Part shown: piece after piece, positions 7,285-15,195 of the stretch
Position numbering within the stretch: the stretch's first letter is position 1
Layout: each line of letters starts with the position of its first letter
NCBI GenBank assembly: GCA_003455595.1
Contig: DMQT01000217.1
Location: 1-16,356 of the forward strand
DNA length: 16,356 nt
Reading direction: 5' to 3'
Source: Betaproteobacteria bacterium
Lineage (GTDB): Bacteria; Pseudomonadota; Gammaproteobacteria; Burkholderiales; Sulfuriferulaceae
Notes under the pieces: generated by a model
Database searches by the model: none
What the model saw: the letters and a program-made list of their open reading frames with translations, nothing else
Told to the model about the DNA's origin: nothing
Position numbers and translations under genes: made by a program

Positions 7285-8169
7285 TTAGGCCTGTAGCATC
7301 GCCGCGCTGCTGTGCTGCGGCTGCCAGCCCAGCTCACGCTGCGCTTTATCGCAATCCAGCGTCAGGCTGTGGTCCACGCCTTCCATCCAGCCTGGCTCGC
7401 CGCCGATTCCGGTTAAGCGCCAAGTCAGTGCCAGTGCGCTACGTGCCAGGCGCGGCGACAGCGGCAACGCCCAGCGCTGACGCGCCCGGATAGCATCGCG
7501 AAAATTGAAGCTGTCCGGCGCGGCCAGGTTGTAAGCGCCGCTGGCTGGCCGTTTGAGCGCCAGCTGAATGGCGGCGCTGACGTCCTCTTCATGTACGCAT
7601 TGCAATAAGGGCTGCGGGTCGGGCAGGCGCACATAAAACGGTTGGCGCAGCAGATTTTTCAGCAGCGGCTGGGCGTGTCGGCCGAGGATGATATGCGGGC
7701 GTAGCCGCACCACGTTTGGGTGGTAGCGATCCAGCCAGTGTTCGAGTGCGGCCTTGTGTTCACCATATAGAAATCCCGGAATAGGGTGGTAAGCCACGTT
7801 TTCGTTGACTTGCTCGCCGCTGCCATACACCGCTGCACTGGAGAGATGAATCTGGCGCGGGATGCGGCACTGCGCGGCTGCCTCGAACAGGCGCTGGCTG
7901 GCGTCCAGATTGATTTCACGCATGGTCTTGGCGGGTATTTTGCCGCGCAGCACCACAAACGCCAAGTGCACCAGCGCATCGCAACCATGCAAGAGCGGAG
8001 CCAGATCAGCGCTGCGCAAGTCGGCTTGTACATGACGGTATTTGGTGTGTGCAAAGTGGGCGCGTGCACTGTCCAGGCCGATAATGGACGAGATATCCGG
8101 GTCGTCGAACAGGCGTGGCAACAAGGCGCGTGCCAGATGGCTGGCGCTGCCGCTGATGAATACGCGCAT
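7285..8169 (-). CDS. NAD-dependent epimerase/dehydratase-like SDR protein
   Basis: A 294-residue extended short-chain dehydrogenase/epimerase-like protein. It starts with a Rossmann strand-turn (MRVFISGSASHLARALL), has an acidic residue at the end of strand two (IIGLDSARA), the segment ALVHLAFVV, an active-site serine region (IHLSSAAVYGSG) and YGEHK (the YxxxK catalytic pair). The glycine motif is unusual: GSASHLA keeps only the first of the three glycines of GxxGxxG, so cofactor binding may differ. Substrate unknown. An upstream in-frame ATG at 8262 lies inside the preceding gene. The start at 8169 overlaps the monooxygenase stop by one base (TGATG), so translation is probably coupled. The gene ends 4 bases from the cysS stop. 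Confidence 0.8.
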   Translation of the reverse strand: MRVFISGSASHLARALLPRLFDDPDISSIIGLDSARAHFAHTKYRHVQADLRSADLAPLLHGCDALVHLAFVVLRGKIPAKTMREINLDASQRLFEAAAQCRIPRQIHLSSAAVYGSGEQVNENVAYHPIPGFLYGEHKAALEHWLDRYHPNVVRLRPHIILGRHAQPLLKNLLRQPFYVRLPDPQPLLQCVHEEDVSAAIQLALKRPASGAYNLAAPDSFNFRDAIRARQRWALPLSPRLARSALALTWRLTGIGGEPGWMEGVDHSLTLDCDKAQRELGWQPQHSSAAMLQA

Positions 8170-9218
8170 CAGTTGACGAACGCGGGCATGACGTCCTCGG
8201 CGATACATTGCATCGATTCCTGGATCACACTGGTTTCCAGCGCGCCTGCACCCACAGCACAAAGCAGGTTGGTCACACCTGCCTCACGGTATTTCTGCAG
8301 TTTCTCGATGCATTCAGACGGGCTGCCCACTACCGCCATACCGAAGGTTTCCAGCAGCGTCAGGTTGATGCCCAGCTTCATCAGGCTGCGAAACCGTCCC
8401 AGATCGTGGAAGTGTTCATAACTCGGGTAGAGTTTTTCCAGCACCGGCAGCGTGGTGGCGAACAGTTCGTGATAAAACCATTCCAGTGCGGGCTTGGCCA
8501 GCTGGCGCGCGCGCTTGCCGTCGGGCAGGCAAAAAATCCCGACCGTCATGCCGGTACGGGGTGCTGCCGCACCGTGCCAGGCGTCGCGGTAATGGGCGAT
8601 GTCGTGCCTGACCATCATCCACGGTTTGAATGGCCCGGCCAGCATGCCGAGTTGTTGCTGCGCGGCCCAGGTGAAAGTGTCCGGGCTGACCGCTGCAGTC
8701 CACAATGGCGGCGGGGTTTGTACCGGGTGCGGCAGAATATCCAGTTGATCGAGCTGAAAATGCTTGCCGTGAAAACTTACCGGACGACGCTCAAAAGACT
8801 GCTGCAATATCGCCAGCGATTCAGCGGTTAGCGTACGGCTGTCAGTCATGTCGGCACCAAATGTTCGGTACTCCTGCGGCGAAAAGCCGCGACCGATGCC
8901 GATTTCCAGCCGACCTTGCGTGAGGATATCCAGTGTCGCCATGCGCTCTGCCACGTGTACTGGATGGTGGTACGGCAGCGGCACCACGCTCAGGCCGAGG
9001 CGGATATTGCGCGTGCGCTGGCTGGCAGCGGCCAGCACCAGGTCCGGTTTGGACGAATGCGAATAACCACGCATGAAGTGGTGTTCTACCAGCCAGGCGC
9101 AACCAAACCCCAGTTGATCGGCCAACGCAATTTCATCCAGCGTAGCGGTATAGGCCTGCGCTTCGCTGCGCGGCAGGTGAGGGGGCTGGGAGATTTCGTA
9201 AAACAGGTCGAATTGCAT
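8169..9218 (-). CDS. Luciferase-like monooxygenase (LLM) family flavoprotein
   Basis: A 349-residue protein of the bacterial luciferase-like family, which uses reduced FMN or F420 for oxidations. Evidence: MQFDLFYEI at the start, LADQLGFGCAWLVEHHF, RTRNIRLGLSVVPLPYHHPVHVAERMATLDILTQGRLEIGIGRG (the family's signature region, partly quoted here), and PPPLWTAAVSPDTF. Substrate cannot be told from sequence. The start at 9218 fits the family's N-terminus. An upstream ATG at 9275 would add 19 unrelated residues and overlap the divergent gene. It forms a two-gene unit with the SDR protein downstream, with a one-base overlap, which suggests they modify the same or linked substrates (inference). Confidence 0.85.
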   Translation of the reverse strand: MQFDLFYEISQPPHLPRSEAQAYTATLDEIALADQLGFGCAWLVEHHFMRGYSHSSKPDLVLAAASQRTRNIRLGLSVVPLPYHHPVHVAERMATLDILTQGRLEIGIGRGFSPQEYRTFGADMTDSRTLTAESLAILQQSFERRPVSFHGKHFQLDQLDILPHPVQTPPPLWTAAVSPDTFTWAAQQQLGMLAGPFKPWMMVRHDIAHYRDAWHGAAAPRTGMTVGIFCLPDGKRARQLAKPALEWFYHELFATTLPVLEKLYPSYEHFHDLGRFRSLMKLGINLTLLETFGMAVVGSPSECIEKLQKYREAGVTNLLCAVGAGALETSVIQESMQCIAEDVMPAFVN

Positions 9219-9241
9219 GGCCGGGCGTGCGCAGATTGGGC

Positions 9242-9250
9242 TGATATAAT
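9242..9250 (+). promoter_or_regulatory. Extended -10 promoter for DUF72-like gene
   Basis: TGATATAAT (9242-9250) is a perfect extended -10 (TG-N-TATAAT). No good -35 is seen at the right distance (9222-9227 reads CGGGCG), which fits the extended -10 type. Transcription would start near 9257, only about 3 bases before the ATG at 9260, so the message would be leaderless or almost so. Confidence 0.55.
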
Positions 9251-9259
9251 GCCAGTAAC

Positions 9260-9745
9260 ATGACGCTAATACCAAACCCCCTCTGCGCCGTTGGTGCGCA
9301 CGGCTGGGATCACCCCGACTGGGTGGGTGATTTCTACCCGGACGAGATGCCGCCGGAATGGCGCTTGAGCTATTACAACCACACCTTCACCTGCTGTTAT
9401 CTGGATTATGCCGAGTGGGCGCAGCAGGATGAAGCCACGCTGGCGCAGTGGGTAGACGACACCTTGCCGCGCTTCCGGCTGGTGTTGCAGGCGCCTGCGT
9501 TGCCGTTGTCGGTGCAGGATAGCGCTAGTCTGGCGATACTCGCGCCGCGTCTGGGTATGCTGGCAGATGCGGCAGGCCTGTCCGAGCAGATCATATGGTT
9601 GCCCGATGAACCCGATTGGCGTCAGCTGGCAATGCAGATACAGGCACGTGCGGCGCAAGGCGTGCGGAGCTATGTATTGAGCCGTGAATCACGATTAAGC
9701 CAGCTGCAGCAGGCGGTGACGCTGGTTGACGTGCTGGGTTATTGA
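9260..9745 (+). CDS. Short DUF72-like protein
   Basis: A 161-residue protein whose N-terminus (VGAHGWDHPDWVGDFYPDEMPPEWRLSYY) resembles the start of DUF72 proteins, which typically read GTSGWSYPxWxGxFYP and then a run for a tyrosine pair and ExNxTFY. The usual DUF72 protein is about 230-300 residues and TIM-barrel-like, so this one appears to hold only part of the fold or to be a divergent short subfamily. No signal peptide or membrane segment is visible. Function of DUF72 is not established. It starts just after an extended -10 promoter, with no room for a Shine-Dalgarno. It is followed after 58 bases by mlaF in the same direction. The similarity is recognised by eye, so the family assignment is moderate. 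Confidence 0.7.
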   Translation: MTLIPNPLCAVGAHGWDHPDWVGDFYPDEMPPEWRLSYYNHTFTCCYLDYAEWAQQDEATLAQWVDDTLPRFRLVLQAPALPLSVQDSASLAILAPRLGMLADAAGLSEQIIWLPDEPDWRQLAMQIQARAAQGVRSYVLSRESRLSQLQQAVTLVDVLGY

Positions 9746-9775
9746 TTGTCGCGTGCGCGCCAATCGGTATAGAAT
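9746..9775 (+). promoter_or_regulatory. Predicted promoter of the mla operon
   Basis: TTGTCG (9746-9751) lies 16 bases before TATAGA (9768-9773), or 18 bases before the overlapping TAGAAT (9770-9775). Transcription would start about 9780, leaving a leader of about 24 bases before the GTG start of mlaF. It begins immediately after the stop codon of the DUF72-like gene (9743-9745). No operator is evident. Confidence 0.5.
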
Positions 9776-9803
9776 CAAACCCTTATTTTCTTAAGCGCTC
9801 ATA

Positions 9804-10613
9804 GTGTCCAACGATAATCTGGTCGAAATTCGCGACCTGTCCTTTGCTTACGGCAACCGCCCCATCCTGAACGGCATCAACCTGACCGCACCGCGTGGCA
9901 AGGTGATTGCCATTATGGGTGGTTCGGGTTCCGGTAAAACGACGCTGCTGCGTCTGATCGGCGGACAACTGCGCCCCAATGCGGGCGAAGTGCGGGTAGA
10001 CGGACAGCGCGTCGACCAGCTCAACACCCGCGAGTTATATGCGCTGCGGCGCAAAATGGGCATGTTGTTCCAGTTTGGTGCCTTGTTTACTGATCTTTCA
10101 GTGTTCGACAATGTCGCATTTCAAATGCGCGAGCATACCGACCTGCCGGAGGCGCTGATTCACGATCTGGTACTGATGAAGTTGCAGGCGGTCGGCCTGC
10201 GCGGTGTCAGTCAGATGATGCCTGCTGAACTGTCCGGCGGCATGGCGCGGCGCGTGGCGCTGGCGCGTGCGGTAGCGCTCGACCCGATGTTGATTATGTA
10301 CGATGAGCCGTTTACCGGTCTTGACCCGATTTCGCTGGGTGTGATCGGCAATCTGATCCGGCGCATGACCGACACGTTGGGACTGACCTCGATTGTGGTG
10401 ACGCACGACATTCAGGAGTCGCTCAAGATTGTTGACTATGTGTATTTCGTATCAAATGGCGTAATTGAAGCTGAGGGCACACCTGAGGAGATTTTGGCGT
10501 CCACCGCGCCGTTCGTGCACCAGTTCATCCATGGTGAGGAAGATGGGCCGGTGCCGTTCCATTACCCGGCTGCCGATTATGCGCACGACCTCGGTTTGGG
10601 AGCGCGTACATGA
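9804..10613 (+). CDS. mlaF: Mla phospholipid transporter ATPase
   Basis: The ATP-binding subunit of the inner-membrane MlaFEDB complex, which moves phospholipids between inner and outer membrane to keep lipid asymmetry. It has 269 residues. The motifs are Walker [10 protein letters not shown] (39-47, K45), signature LSGGMARR (143-150), Walker B LIMYDEP (163-169, catalytic E168), D-loop GLDP and switch H201. [20 protein letters not shown] is typical of the MlaF/Ttg2A group. About 30 residues after the core form the C-terminal extension found in MlaF homologues. The start is GTG at 9804, giving MSNDNLVEI, without a good ribosome site. The stop overlaps the mlaE start by 4 bases (ATGA). Confidence 0.95.
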   Translation: MSNDNLVEIRDLSFAYGNRPILNGINLTAPRGKVIAIMGGSGSGKTTLLRLIGGQLRPNAGEVRVDGQRVDQLNTRELYALRRKMGMLFQFGALFTDLSVFDNVAFQMREHTDLPEALIHDLVLMKLQAVGLRGVSQMMPAELSGGMARRVALARAVALDPMLIMYDEPFTGLDPISLGVIGNLIRRMTDTLGLTSIVVTHDIQESLKIVDYVYFVSNGVIEAEGTPEEILASTAPFVHQFIHGEEDGPVPFHYPAADYAHDLGLGART

Positions 10614-11404
10614 TGGGCGCGGTTGGGCGGTTTTTTGCGGCCATCGGTCATCCGGTGATTGACGGTATCGAGCGCCTGGGCTTTGCGTCGCGCTTTTTTG
10701 GCTTGATTCTGCTGCGCTCGGGCACCAGCCTCCTGCGCTTTGGTCTGGTGATCCGCGAGATTTTTGCAGCCGGCGTGCTGTCAATGCTCATCATCATCGT
10801 GTCCGGCCTGTTTGTCGGCATGGTGCTGGGGCTGCAAGGCTATCGTACCTTGCAGACTTATGGCTCGGCCGATTCGCTGGGCGTGTTGGTGGCGTTGTCG
10901 CTGGTACGCGAACTTGGTCCGGTGGTGGCGGCGTTGCTGTTTGCCGGGCGGGCGGGTACCGCGATGACCACCGAAGTCGGCTTGATGAAAACTACCGAGC
11001 AGCTCAGCGCGCTGTCGATGATGGCGGTGGATCCGATGGCGCGGGTGATTGCGCCGCGTTTCTGGGGCGGGGTGATTGCCATGCCACTGCTGGCGGCGAT
11101 TTTTTCTGCGGTCGGCGTGTTTGGCGGCTATCTGGTCGGCGTCGTGCTGCTAGGCGTGGATGACGGTACATTCTGGTCACAAATGCAGGCGGCGGTAGAT
11201 TTTCGCGAAGATATCCTGAATGGCGTCTTCAAAAGCCTGATATTCGGGTGCGTGATAAGTGCCATTGCGCTGTTTGAAGGCTATGATGCGCCGCCTACCG
11301 CCGAAGGCGTATCGCGTGCTACGACGCGCACCGTGGTGACGTCTTCGCTGGCGATTCTGGCACTCGATTTCGTGCTGACTGCATTTATGTTTATAGGAGT
11401 TTAA
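10610..11404 (+). CDS. mlaE: Mla phospholipid transporter permease
   Basis: The membrane subunit of the Mla complex (MlaE/YrbE permease family), 264 residues, with an amphipathic N-terminal helix and about five membrane segments. The conserved cytoplasmic coupling segment [18 protein letters not shown] followed by [11 protein letters not shown] is diagnostic of the family. [22 protein letters not shown], a further family signature, is near the end. The ATG overlaps the mlaF stop (10610-10613). A second ATG directly follows at 10613, so the true start could be one codon later. The end is 4 bases before mlaD. Confidence 0.95.
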   Translation: MMGAVGRFFAAIGHPVIDGIERLGFASRFFGLILLRSGTSLLRFGLVIREIFAAGVLSMLIIIVSGLFVGMVLGLQGYRTLQTYGSADSLGVLVALSLVRELGPVVAALLFAGRAGTAMTTEVGLMKTTEQLSALSMMAVDPMARVIAPRFWGGVIAMPLLAAIFSAVGVFGGYLVGVVLLGVDDGTFWSQMQAAVDFREDILNGVFKSLIFGCVISAIALFEGYDAPPTAEGVSRATTRTVVTSSLAILALDFVLTAFMFIGV

Positions 11405-11408
11405 AACC

Positions 11409-11906
11409 ATGCAGAGAGGCGTTCTGGATCTGTGGGTAGGATTATTTGTGGCGGCTGGATTGGTCGCGCTGGTGATGCTGGCATTCAAAGTGGGGAACAT
11501 CGGCACCGCGAACATGTCCGATACCTATTCAGTCACCGCCCAGTTCGATAATATCGGTGGCCTGAAAGTGCGGGCACCGGTGAAGAGTGCAGGCGTAGTG
11601 GTCGGGCGGGTGAGCAGCATCAGTTTTGATGATAAAACCTATGAGGCGACGGTCACGCTGGGCTTGGACAAGCGTTACACTTTTCCCAAGGACACCATTG
11701 CTGCCATATTGACAGCCGGTTTGTTGGGTGAGCAGTATGTGGGTCTTGATGCCGGCGGCAGTGATAAGAAGCTCGCTGCTGGCGATAAAATCCAGATTAC
11801 CCAGTCAGCCATCGTGCTGGAGAGTCTGATTAGTCAATTTTTGTTTAATAAGGCAGCTAATGGCTCAGCGAAGTCTGAGCCAGCATCAGCGCCCGCGGCG
11901 CCCTAA
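11409..11906 (+). CDS. mlaD: Mla complex MCE-domain substrate-binding protein
   Basis: A 165-residue, single-pass inner-membrane protein (membrane helix about residues 8-28) with one MCE domain (about 38-115) in the periplasm. MCE proteins form a hexameric ring that passes lipids to and from MlaC. FDNIGGLKVRAPVKSAGVVVGRV and GLLGEQYVGLD are characteristic, and LISQFLFNKA is the conserved hydrophobic C-terminal helix of MlaD. The last 20 residues are rich in Ala, Ser and Pro. A good ribosome site (AGGAG, 11395-11399) precedes ATG 11409. Length fits other betaproteobacterial MlaD proteins. There is no fused barrel or long needle domain. Confidence 0.94.
   Translation: MQRGVLDLWVGLFVAAGLVALVMLAFKVGNIGTANMSDTYSVTAQFDNIGGLKVRAPVKSAGVVVGRVSSISFDDKTYEATVTLGLDKRYTFPKDTIAAILTAGLLGEQYVGLDAGGSDKKLAAGDKIQITQSAIVLESLISQFLFNKAANGSAKSEPASAPAAP
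11861..11882 (+). repeat. 8-bp hairpin inside the mlaD 3' end
   Basis: TGGCTCAG (11861-11868) pairs perfectly with CTGAGCCA (11875-11882) around a 6-base loop. No T tract follows, so it is not a standard intrinsic terminator. It lies in the codons for the low-complexity mlaD tail, 41 bases before the TolC-family start, and could act in mRNA processing or in separating expression of the two halves of the operon. Its role is inferred. Confidence 0.5.
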
Positions 11907-11923
11907 GCTCGGAGTATCTAGAT

Positions 11924-13297
11924 ATGAACATTAAAATGAAAAAAATGCATCCCTTGTCCGGCTTTGCGCTGGGCTTTTTGCTGGCACTGCCCGGCAGTGT
12001 GCTGGCGCAGACGATCAATCTGCAGCAGGCCGTACAAATGAGCTTGAACGCAGACCCACGTATCAAGGAGCGTGAACAGTTGGTGGAATCGGCGCGCGCG
12101 GTGCTGGAAGAAGTGCAAGGCAATGATGGCTGGCGTCTGAATGCCAATCTGTTCATGGGGCTGGCGCCTGCGGTCAGCGGCGGGTTCTATCAAGGTGGCG
12201 CGACCAGCGGCACCACGCCGCGCACCGATGGCCCGCTGCCTGGCGGCGTATCTGATTGGACCTCGCTACAAATTGCCTTGATCAAGCCCTTGTTTACCTT
12301 CGGCAAGATCAAACATTACAGCGAAGCGGCGCAAGGCGACATCGACGTAAAACGCGGCGATGTGCGCATCAGCAAGTCTGATACGGTGCTGGACGTCAAG
12401 CGCGCCTACTATGGTTACCTGACTGCGCGCGATTCACGCCGCTTGCTGGAGGATGTCAATAGCCGGGTGGATTCGGCAGTCGAGCGCGTCAATAGAAACA
12501 TCAAGGATGACAACGGCGAATCGAAGCAGTCGGACCTGTATGCCTTGCAGGCTGCGAAGGGGCTGTTGGGTAAATATATGAGCCAGGCCAAGTCGATTGA
12601 AAAAATAAGTCTGGATGGTTTGAAAGTGCTGACTGGTGCGGGCCTGAATGCTGATTTGCAAGTGGCTGACGACAGCTTGACGCCCGTTGCGCTGCCCAAA
12701 TCCGCGTTACCTGAATTGCAATCGCAGGCGTTGACAGAGCGTCCGGAAATGGCGCAGCTGGAGGCTGGCTTGCGCGCGCGCCGGGCATTGGTGGCAGCCA
12801 AGAAGGCAGAAATGTACCCGGATGTCTACGCAGGTATCGTCGGGCAGGCTAACTATGCATCACGCCGCGATCGACTGAACAATCCCTATCTTTATGACCC
12901 GTTCAACAATGCCGGTGTGACCCCGGTGGTGGGCGTGAAATGGGATATCAAGCTGGGCGTGGTACCCGCACAAATTGCGCACGAGCAGGCTGAACTGGAA
13001 GCACTGAACTTCAAAAATCAGTATGCCCAGGCGGGTATTCCGTTCCAGGTGTCAGAGGCCTATCACCAGATGCAGGCCAATTACCAGGGACAACAGGATC
13101 TGGCGCAAGGTGCGGCCGCAGCGCGGCGCTGGATGGTATCCTCGCTGGCGGATTTCAGCGCCGGGCTGGAGCGTGCCGATAAAGTCGGTGACGCACTCAA
13201 GGCTTATGCCACCATGCAGGCCGACTATTTGCGAACGGTGAATGACTACAATATGAACGTGGCGCAGTTGCAGCGCGCTGTCGGTGAGAGTAACTAA
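11924..13297 (+). CDS. TolC-family outer membrane protein in the mla operon
   Basis: A 457-residue outer-membrane efflux family (OEP/TolC) protein. A signal peptide is visible (KMKK, hydrophobic core, VLA cleaved after A28). The mature part begins INLQQAVQMSLNADPRIKEREQ, the usual first helix of TolC proteins. It then has long heptad-rich helices, LIKPLFTFGKIKHYSEAA (the beta-strand/helix border typical of the family), RPEMAQLEAGLRARRALVAAKKAEMYPDV (start of the second repeat, partly quoted), and PVVGVKWDIKLG. A glycine-rich stretch at residues 88-105 may be an extracellular loop. TolC proteins form trimeric channels across the outer membrane. The ribosome site is CGGAG (11911-11915). The gene sits between mlaD and mlaC, separated from mlaC by 16 bases, in a place where no TolC gene is expected in the classical mlaFEDCB order. 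Confidence 0.9.
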   Translation: MNIKMKKMHPLSGFALGFLLALPGSVLAQTINLQQAVQMSLNADPRIKEREQLVESARAVLEEVQGNDGWRLNANLFMGLAPAVSGGFYQGGATSGTTPRTDGPLPGGVSDWTSLQIALIKPLFTFGKIKHYSEAAQGDIDVKRGDVRISKSDTVLDVKRAYYGYLTARDSRRLLEDVNSRVDSAVERVNRNIKDDNGESKQSDLYALQAAKGLLGKYMSQAKSIEKISLDGLKVLTGAGLNADLQVADDSLTPVALPKSALPELQSQALTERPEMAQLEAGLRARRALVAAKKAEMYPDVYAGIVGQANYASRRDRLNNPYLYDPFNNAGVTPVVGVKWDIKLGVVPAQIAHEQAELEALNFKNQYAQAGIPFQVSEAYHQMQANYQGQQDLAQGAAAARRWMVSSLADFSAGLERADKVGDALKAYATMQADYLRTVNDYNMNVAQLQRAVGESN

Positions 13298-13313
13298 TTT
13301 CAGGGCTAGAAAA

Positions 13314-13997
13314 ATGATGAAAACGATACCTTTTCCCAAGCAGAATTTTGTCAGCTGGCTGATGAGCGGCATGCTGGCATGCGCCCTGTTGATGTTGACG
13401 CTGGGGCAGGCGCGTGCTACCGACGTGGCACCCGATGTGCTGGTAAAAACCACGACACTAGAGGTGATTTCCATCCTCAAAAAAGACAAGGATATTCAAT
13501 CCGGTAACTTGCAAAAAGTGTACGCACTGGTGGATGCCAAGGTGCTGCCGAATTTTGACTTCAATCACATGACGATGCTGTCGATAGGAAAATATTGGCA
13601 GCGCGCAACCCCGACGCAGCGCCAGGCGCTGATTCAGGAATTCCGTACCCTGCTGGTGCGCACCTACGCCAGTTCGCTGACTGAGTTTACCAATCAGACT
13701 ATCGAGTTCAAGCCGTTTAGCATGGCGGCGGGTGCGACTGACGTCACCGTGCAGACGCAGGTAAAGCAACCCGGTGGGCAACCGATCCCGATTGATTACA
13801 GCATGGAAAAAACCGCCTTCGGCTGGAAAGTCTATGACGTGGCGATAGACGGCGTGAGCCTGGTCACCAACTACCGTGGCTCGTTTGCCACGGAAATCCG
13901 CCAGTCGGGCATAGACGGTCTGATTCGTACGCTTGCCAACCGTAACAAGCAATCCTCAGCTGCGCCGTCCACGGCCGCAATCCATAAAGTTTCCTGA
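13314..13997 (+). CDS. mlaC: Mla periplasmic phospholipid-binding protein
   Basis: The soluble lipid shuttle of the Mla pathway (Ttg2D family), 227 residues. Signal peptide: residues 1-35 (MMKTIPFPKQNF, hydrophobic core, cleavage after ARA). Conserved family segments are VLPNFDFNHMTMLSIGKYWQRATPTQR, LLVRTYASSLTEF, and WKVYDVAIDGVSLVTNYRGSF (shortened here), the last of which forms part of the lipid pocket. An upstream GTG at 13284 is inside the TolC-family gene and would spoil the signal peptide. ATG 13314, or 13317, follows CAGGG. The stop overlaps the mlaB ATG by one base (TGATG). Confidence 0.94.
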   Translation: MMKTIPFPKQNFVSWLMSGMLACALLMLTLGQARATDVAPDVLVKTTTLEVISILKKDKDIQSGNLQKVYALVDAKVLPNFDFNHMTMLSIGKYWQRATPTQRQALIQEFRTLLVRTYASSLTEFTNQTIEFKPFSMAAGATDVTVQTQVKQPGGQPIPIDYSMEKTAFGWKVYDVAIDGVSLVTNYRGSFATEIRQSGIDGLIRTLANRNKQSSAAPSTAAIHKVS

Positions 13998-14278
13998 TGG
14001 CCGCTGTCTTGAGTGATGCGGGTTTTGTGCTCTCAGGTGCAGTCACCGCCGCGACGGTGCCGGGCATATTGAATGCCTGCCTGCCCGCCATCCAGCAAGG
14101 TGCACGGGTAATTGATTTTGCCAGTGCTACCGAATTGGATTCGGCAGCACTGGCATTGATCCTGGCGTGTCAACGCGAAGCCAAGCGTCTGGACATGACG
14201 CTGCGCTGCGTCAACCTTCCGGCTAACTTGATTAGCCTCGCAACCCTGTATGGGGTGTCTGAATTCATCGCGCAATGA
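13997..14278 (+). CDS. mlaB: Mla complex STAS-domain subunit
   Basis: A 93-residue single STAS domain. MlaB binds MlaF on the cytoplasmic side and is needed for assembly and activity of the transporter. The family signature ATELDSAALALIL, with the Asp-Ser pair equivalent to the phosphorylated serine site of anti-sigma antagonists, is present, followed by the typical LRCVNLPANLISLATLYGV end. The ATG overlaps the mlaC stop by one base, and the ATGA at its end overlaps the ABC ATPase gene by four, so translation is coupled in both directions along the operon. Confidence 0.9.
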   Translation: MAAVLSDAGFVLSGAVTAATVPGILNACLPAIQQGARVIDFASATELDSAALALILACQREAKRLDMTLRCVNLPANLISLATLYGVSEFIAQ

Positions 14279-15195
14279 CGCATTACCCGTCGGAAACGCC
14301 AGCAATTCGTGTGCGTCAGCTACACAAGCGTTTTGGCAATCTGCACGCGTTACAAGGCGTTGATCTTGAAGTGCAACAGGGCGAGTTTTTTGCGCTGCTC
14401 GGGCCGAACGGCGCGGGCAAAACTACGCTGATCAGCATTCTTGCCGGACTGGCTCGCGCGGATTCTGGCGACGCGCAAGTGCTCGGTCATGATGTGGTGC
14501 GTGATTATCGTGCGGCCCGCCAACTGCTCGGCGTGGTGCCACAAGAGCTGGTATACGATCCGTTTTTCACTGTGCGCGAGGGCTTGCGCATCCAGTCCGG
14601 TTACTTCGGGTTGCGTCGCAACGACGACTGGATCGACGAGGTGATGCACAATCTCGATTTGCTCGACAAGGCTGACCGCAACATGCGCACGCTGTCCGGC
14701 GGCATGAAGCGCCGCGTGCTGGTGGCGCAGGCGCTGGTGCATAAGCCACCGGTGATTATTCTGGATGAGCCCACCGCCGGCGTCGATGTGGAATTACGCC
14801 AGTCGCTGTGGGCCTTCATTCGTAGCCTCAATGAACAGGGTCACACCATCGTCCTGACCACGCACTATCTGGAGGAAGCGCAAACCCTGTGCAACCGTAT
14901 CGCCATGCTCAAACAGGGGCGTATTGTCGCGCTTGATAGCACCGCCAACCTGCTGAACAGCGTGTCCGAGCGCTATCTGCGCCTCAAGCTCGAACCGGAT
15001 GCGCTGCCGCCCGGCTTGCAGGTGCACGCAGTCAGCCAGGCTGATGGTTTTCAGGTGCTGGCACTGAATCAGTTCGCCGATCTTGAACAGATACTGGCGC
15101 AATTGCGCAATGCAGGCATCCGCATCAAGGAAATGGAGCTGACCCAGCCCGATCTTGAAGACGTGTTCGTGCAGATCATGGGGCGCGCCGGATGA
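14275..15195 (+). CDS. yadG: ABC-2 type transporter ATPase (YadG-like)
   Basis: A 306-residue ABC ATPase of the ABC-2 exporter group, pairing with the permease downstream. Motifs: Walker A GPNGAGKTT (43-51, K49), LSGGMKRR (140-147), Walker B VIILDEP (160-166, catalytic E165), and switch H197. GVVPQELVYDPFFTVREGLRIQSGYFG fits the YadG/NodI-like type. A C-terminal domain of about 85 residues follows the core. Substrate is unknown; such genes lie after mla genes in many Betaproteobacteria, which suggests an envelope lipid or glycan role (inference). The start codon overlaps mlaB and the end overlaps the permease, each by four bases. Confidence 0.88.
   Translation: MTHYPSETPAIRVRQLHKRFGNLHALQGVDLEVQQGEFFALLGPNGAGKTTLISILAGLARADSGDAQVLGHDVVRDYRAARQLLGVVPQELVYDPFFTVREGLRIQSGYFGLRRNDDWIDEVMHNLDLLDKADRNMRTLSGGMKRRVLVAQALVHKPPVIILDEPTAGVDVELRQSLWAFIRSLNEQGHTIVLTTHYLEEAQTLCNRIAMLKQGRIVALDSTANLLNSVSERYLRLKLEPDALPPGLQVHAVSQADGFQVLALNQFADLEQILAQLRNAGIRIKEMELTQPDLEDVFVQIMGRAG

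Noticed and set aside
7278..7290. Bidirectional terminator between cysS and the epimerase gene
   Set aside because: The gap is only a few bases with no GC-rich stem followed by T or A tracts.
13284..13313. GTG start for mlaC inside the TolC-family gene
   Set aside because: It adds ten residues ahead of the signal peptide; ATG 13314 has a CAGGG ribosome site and fits the family.
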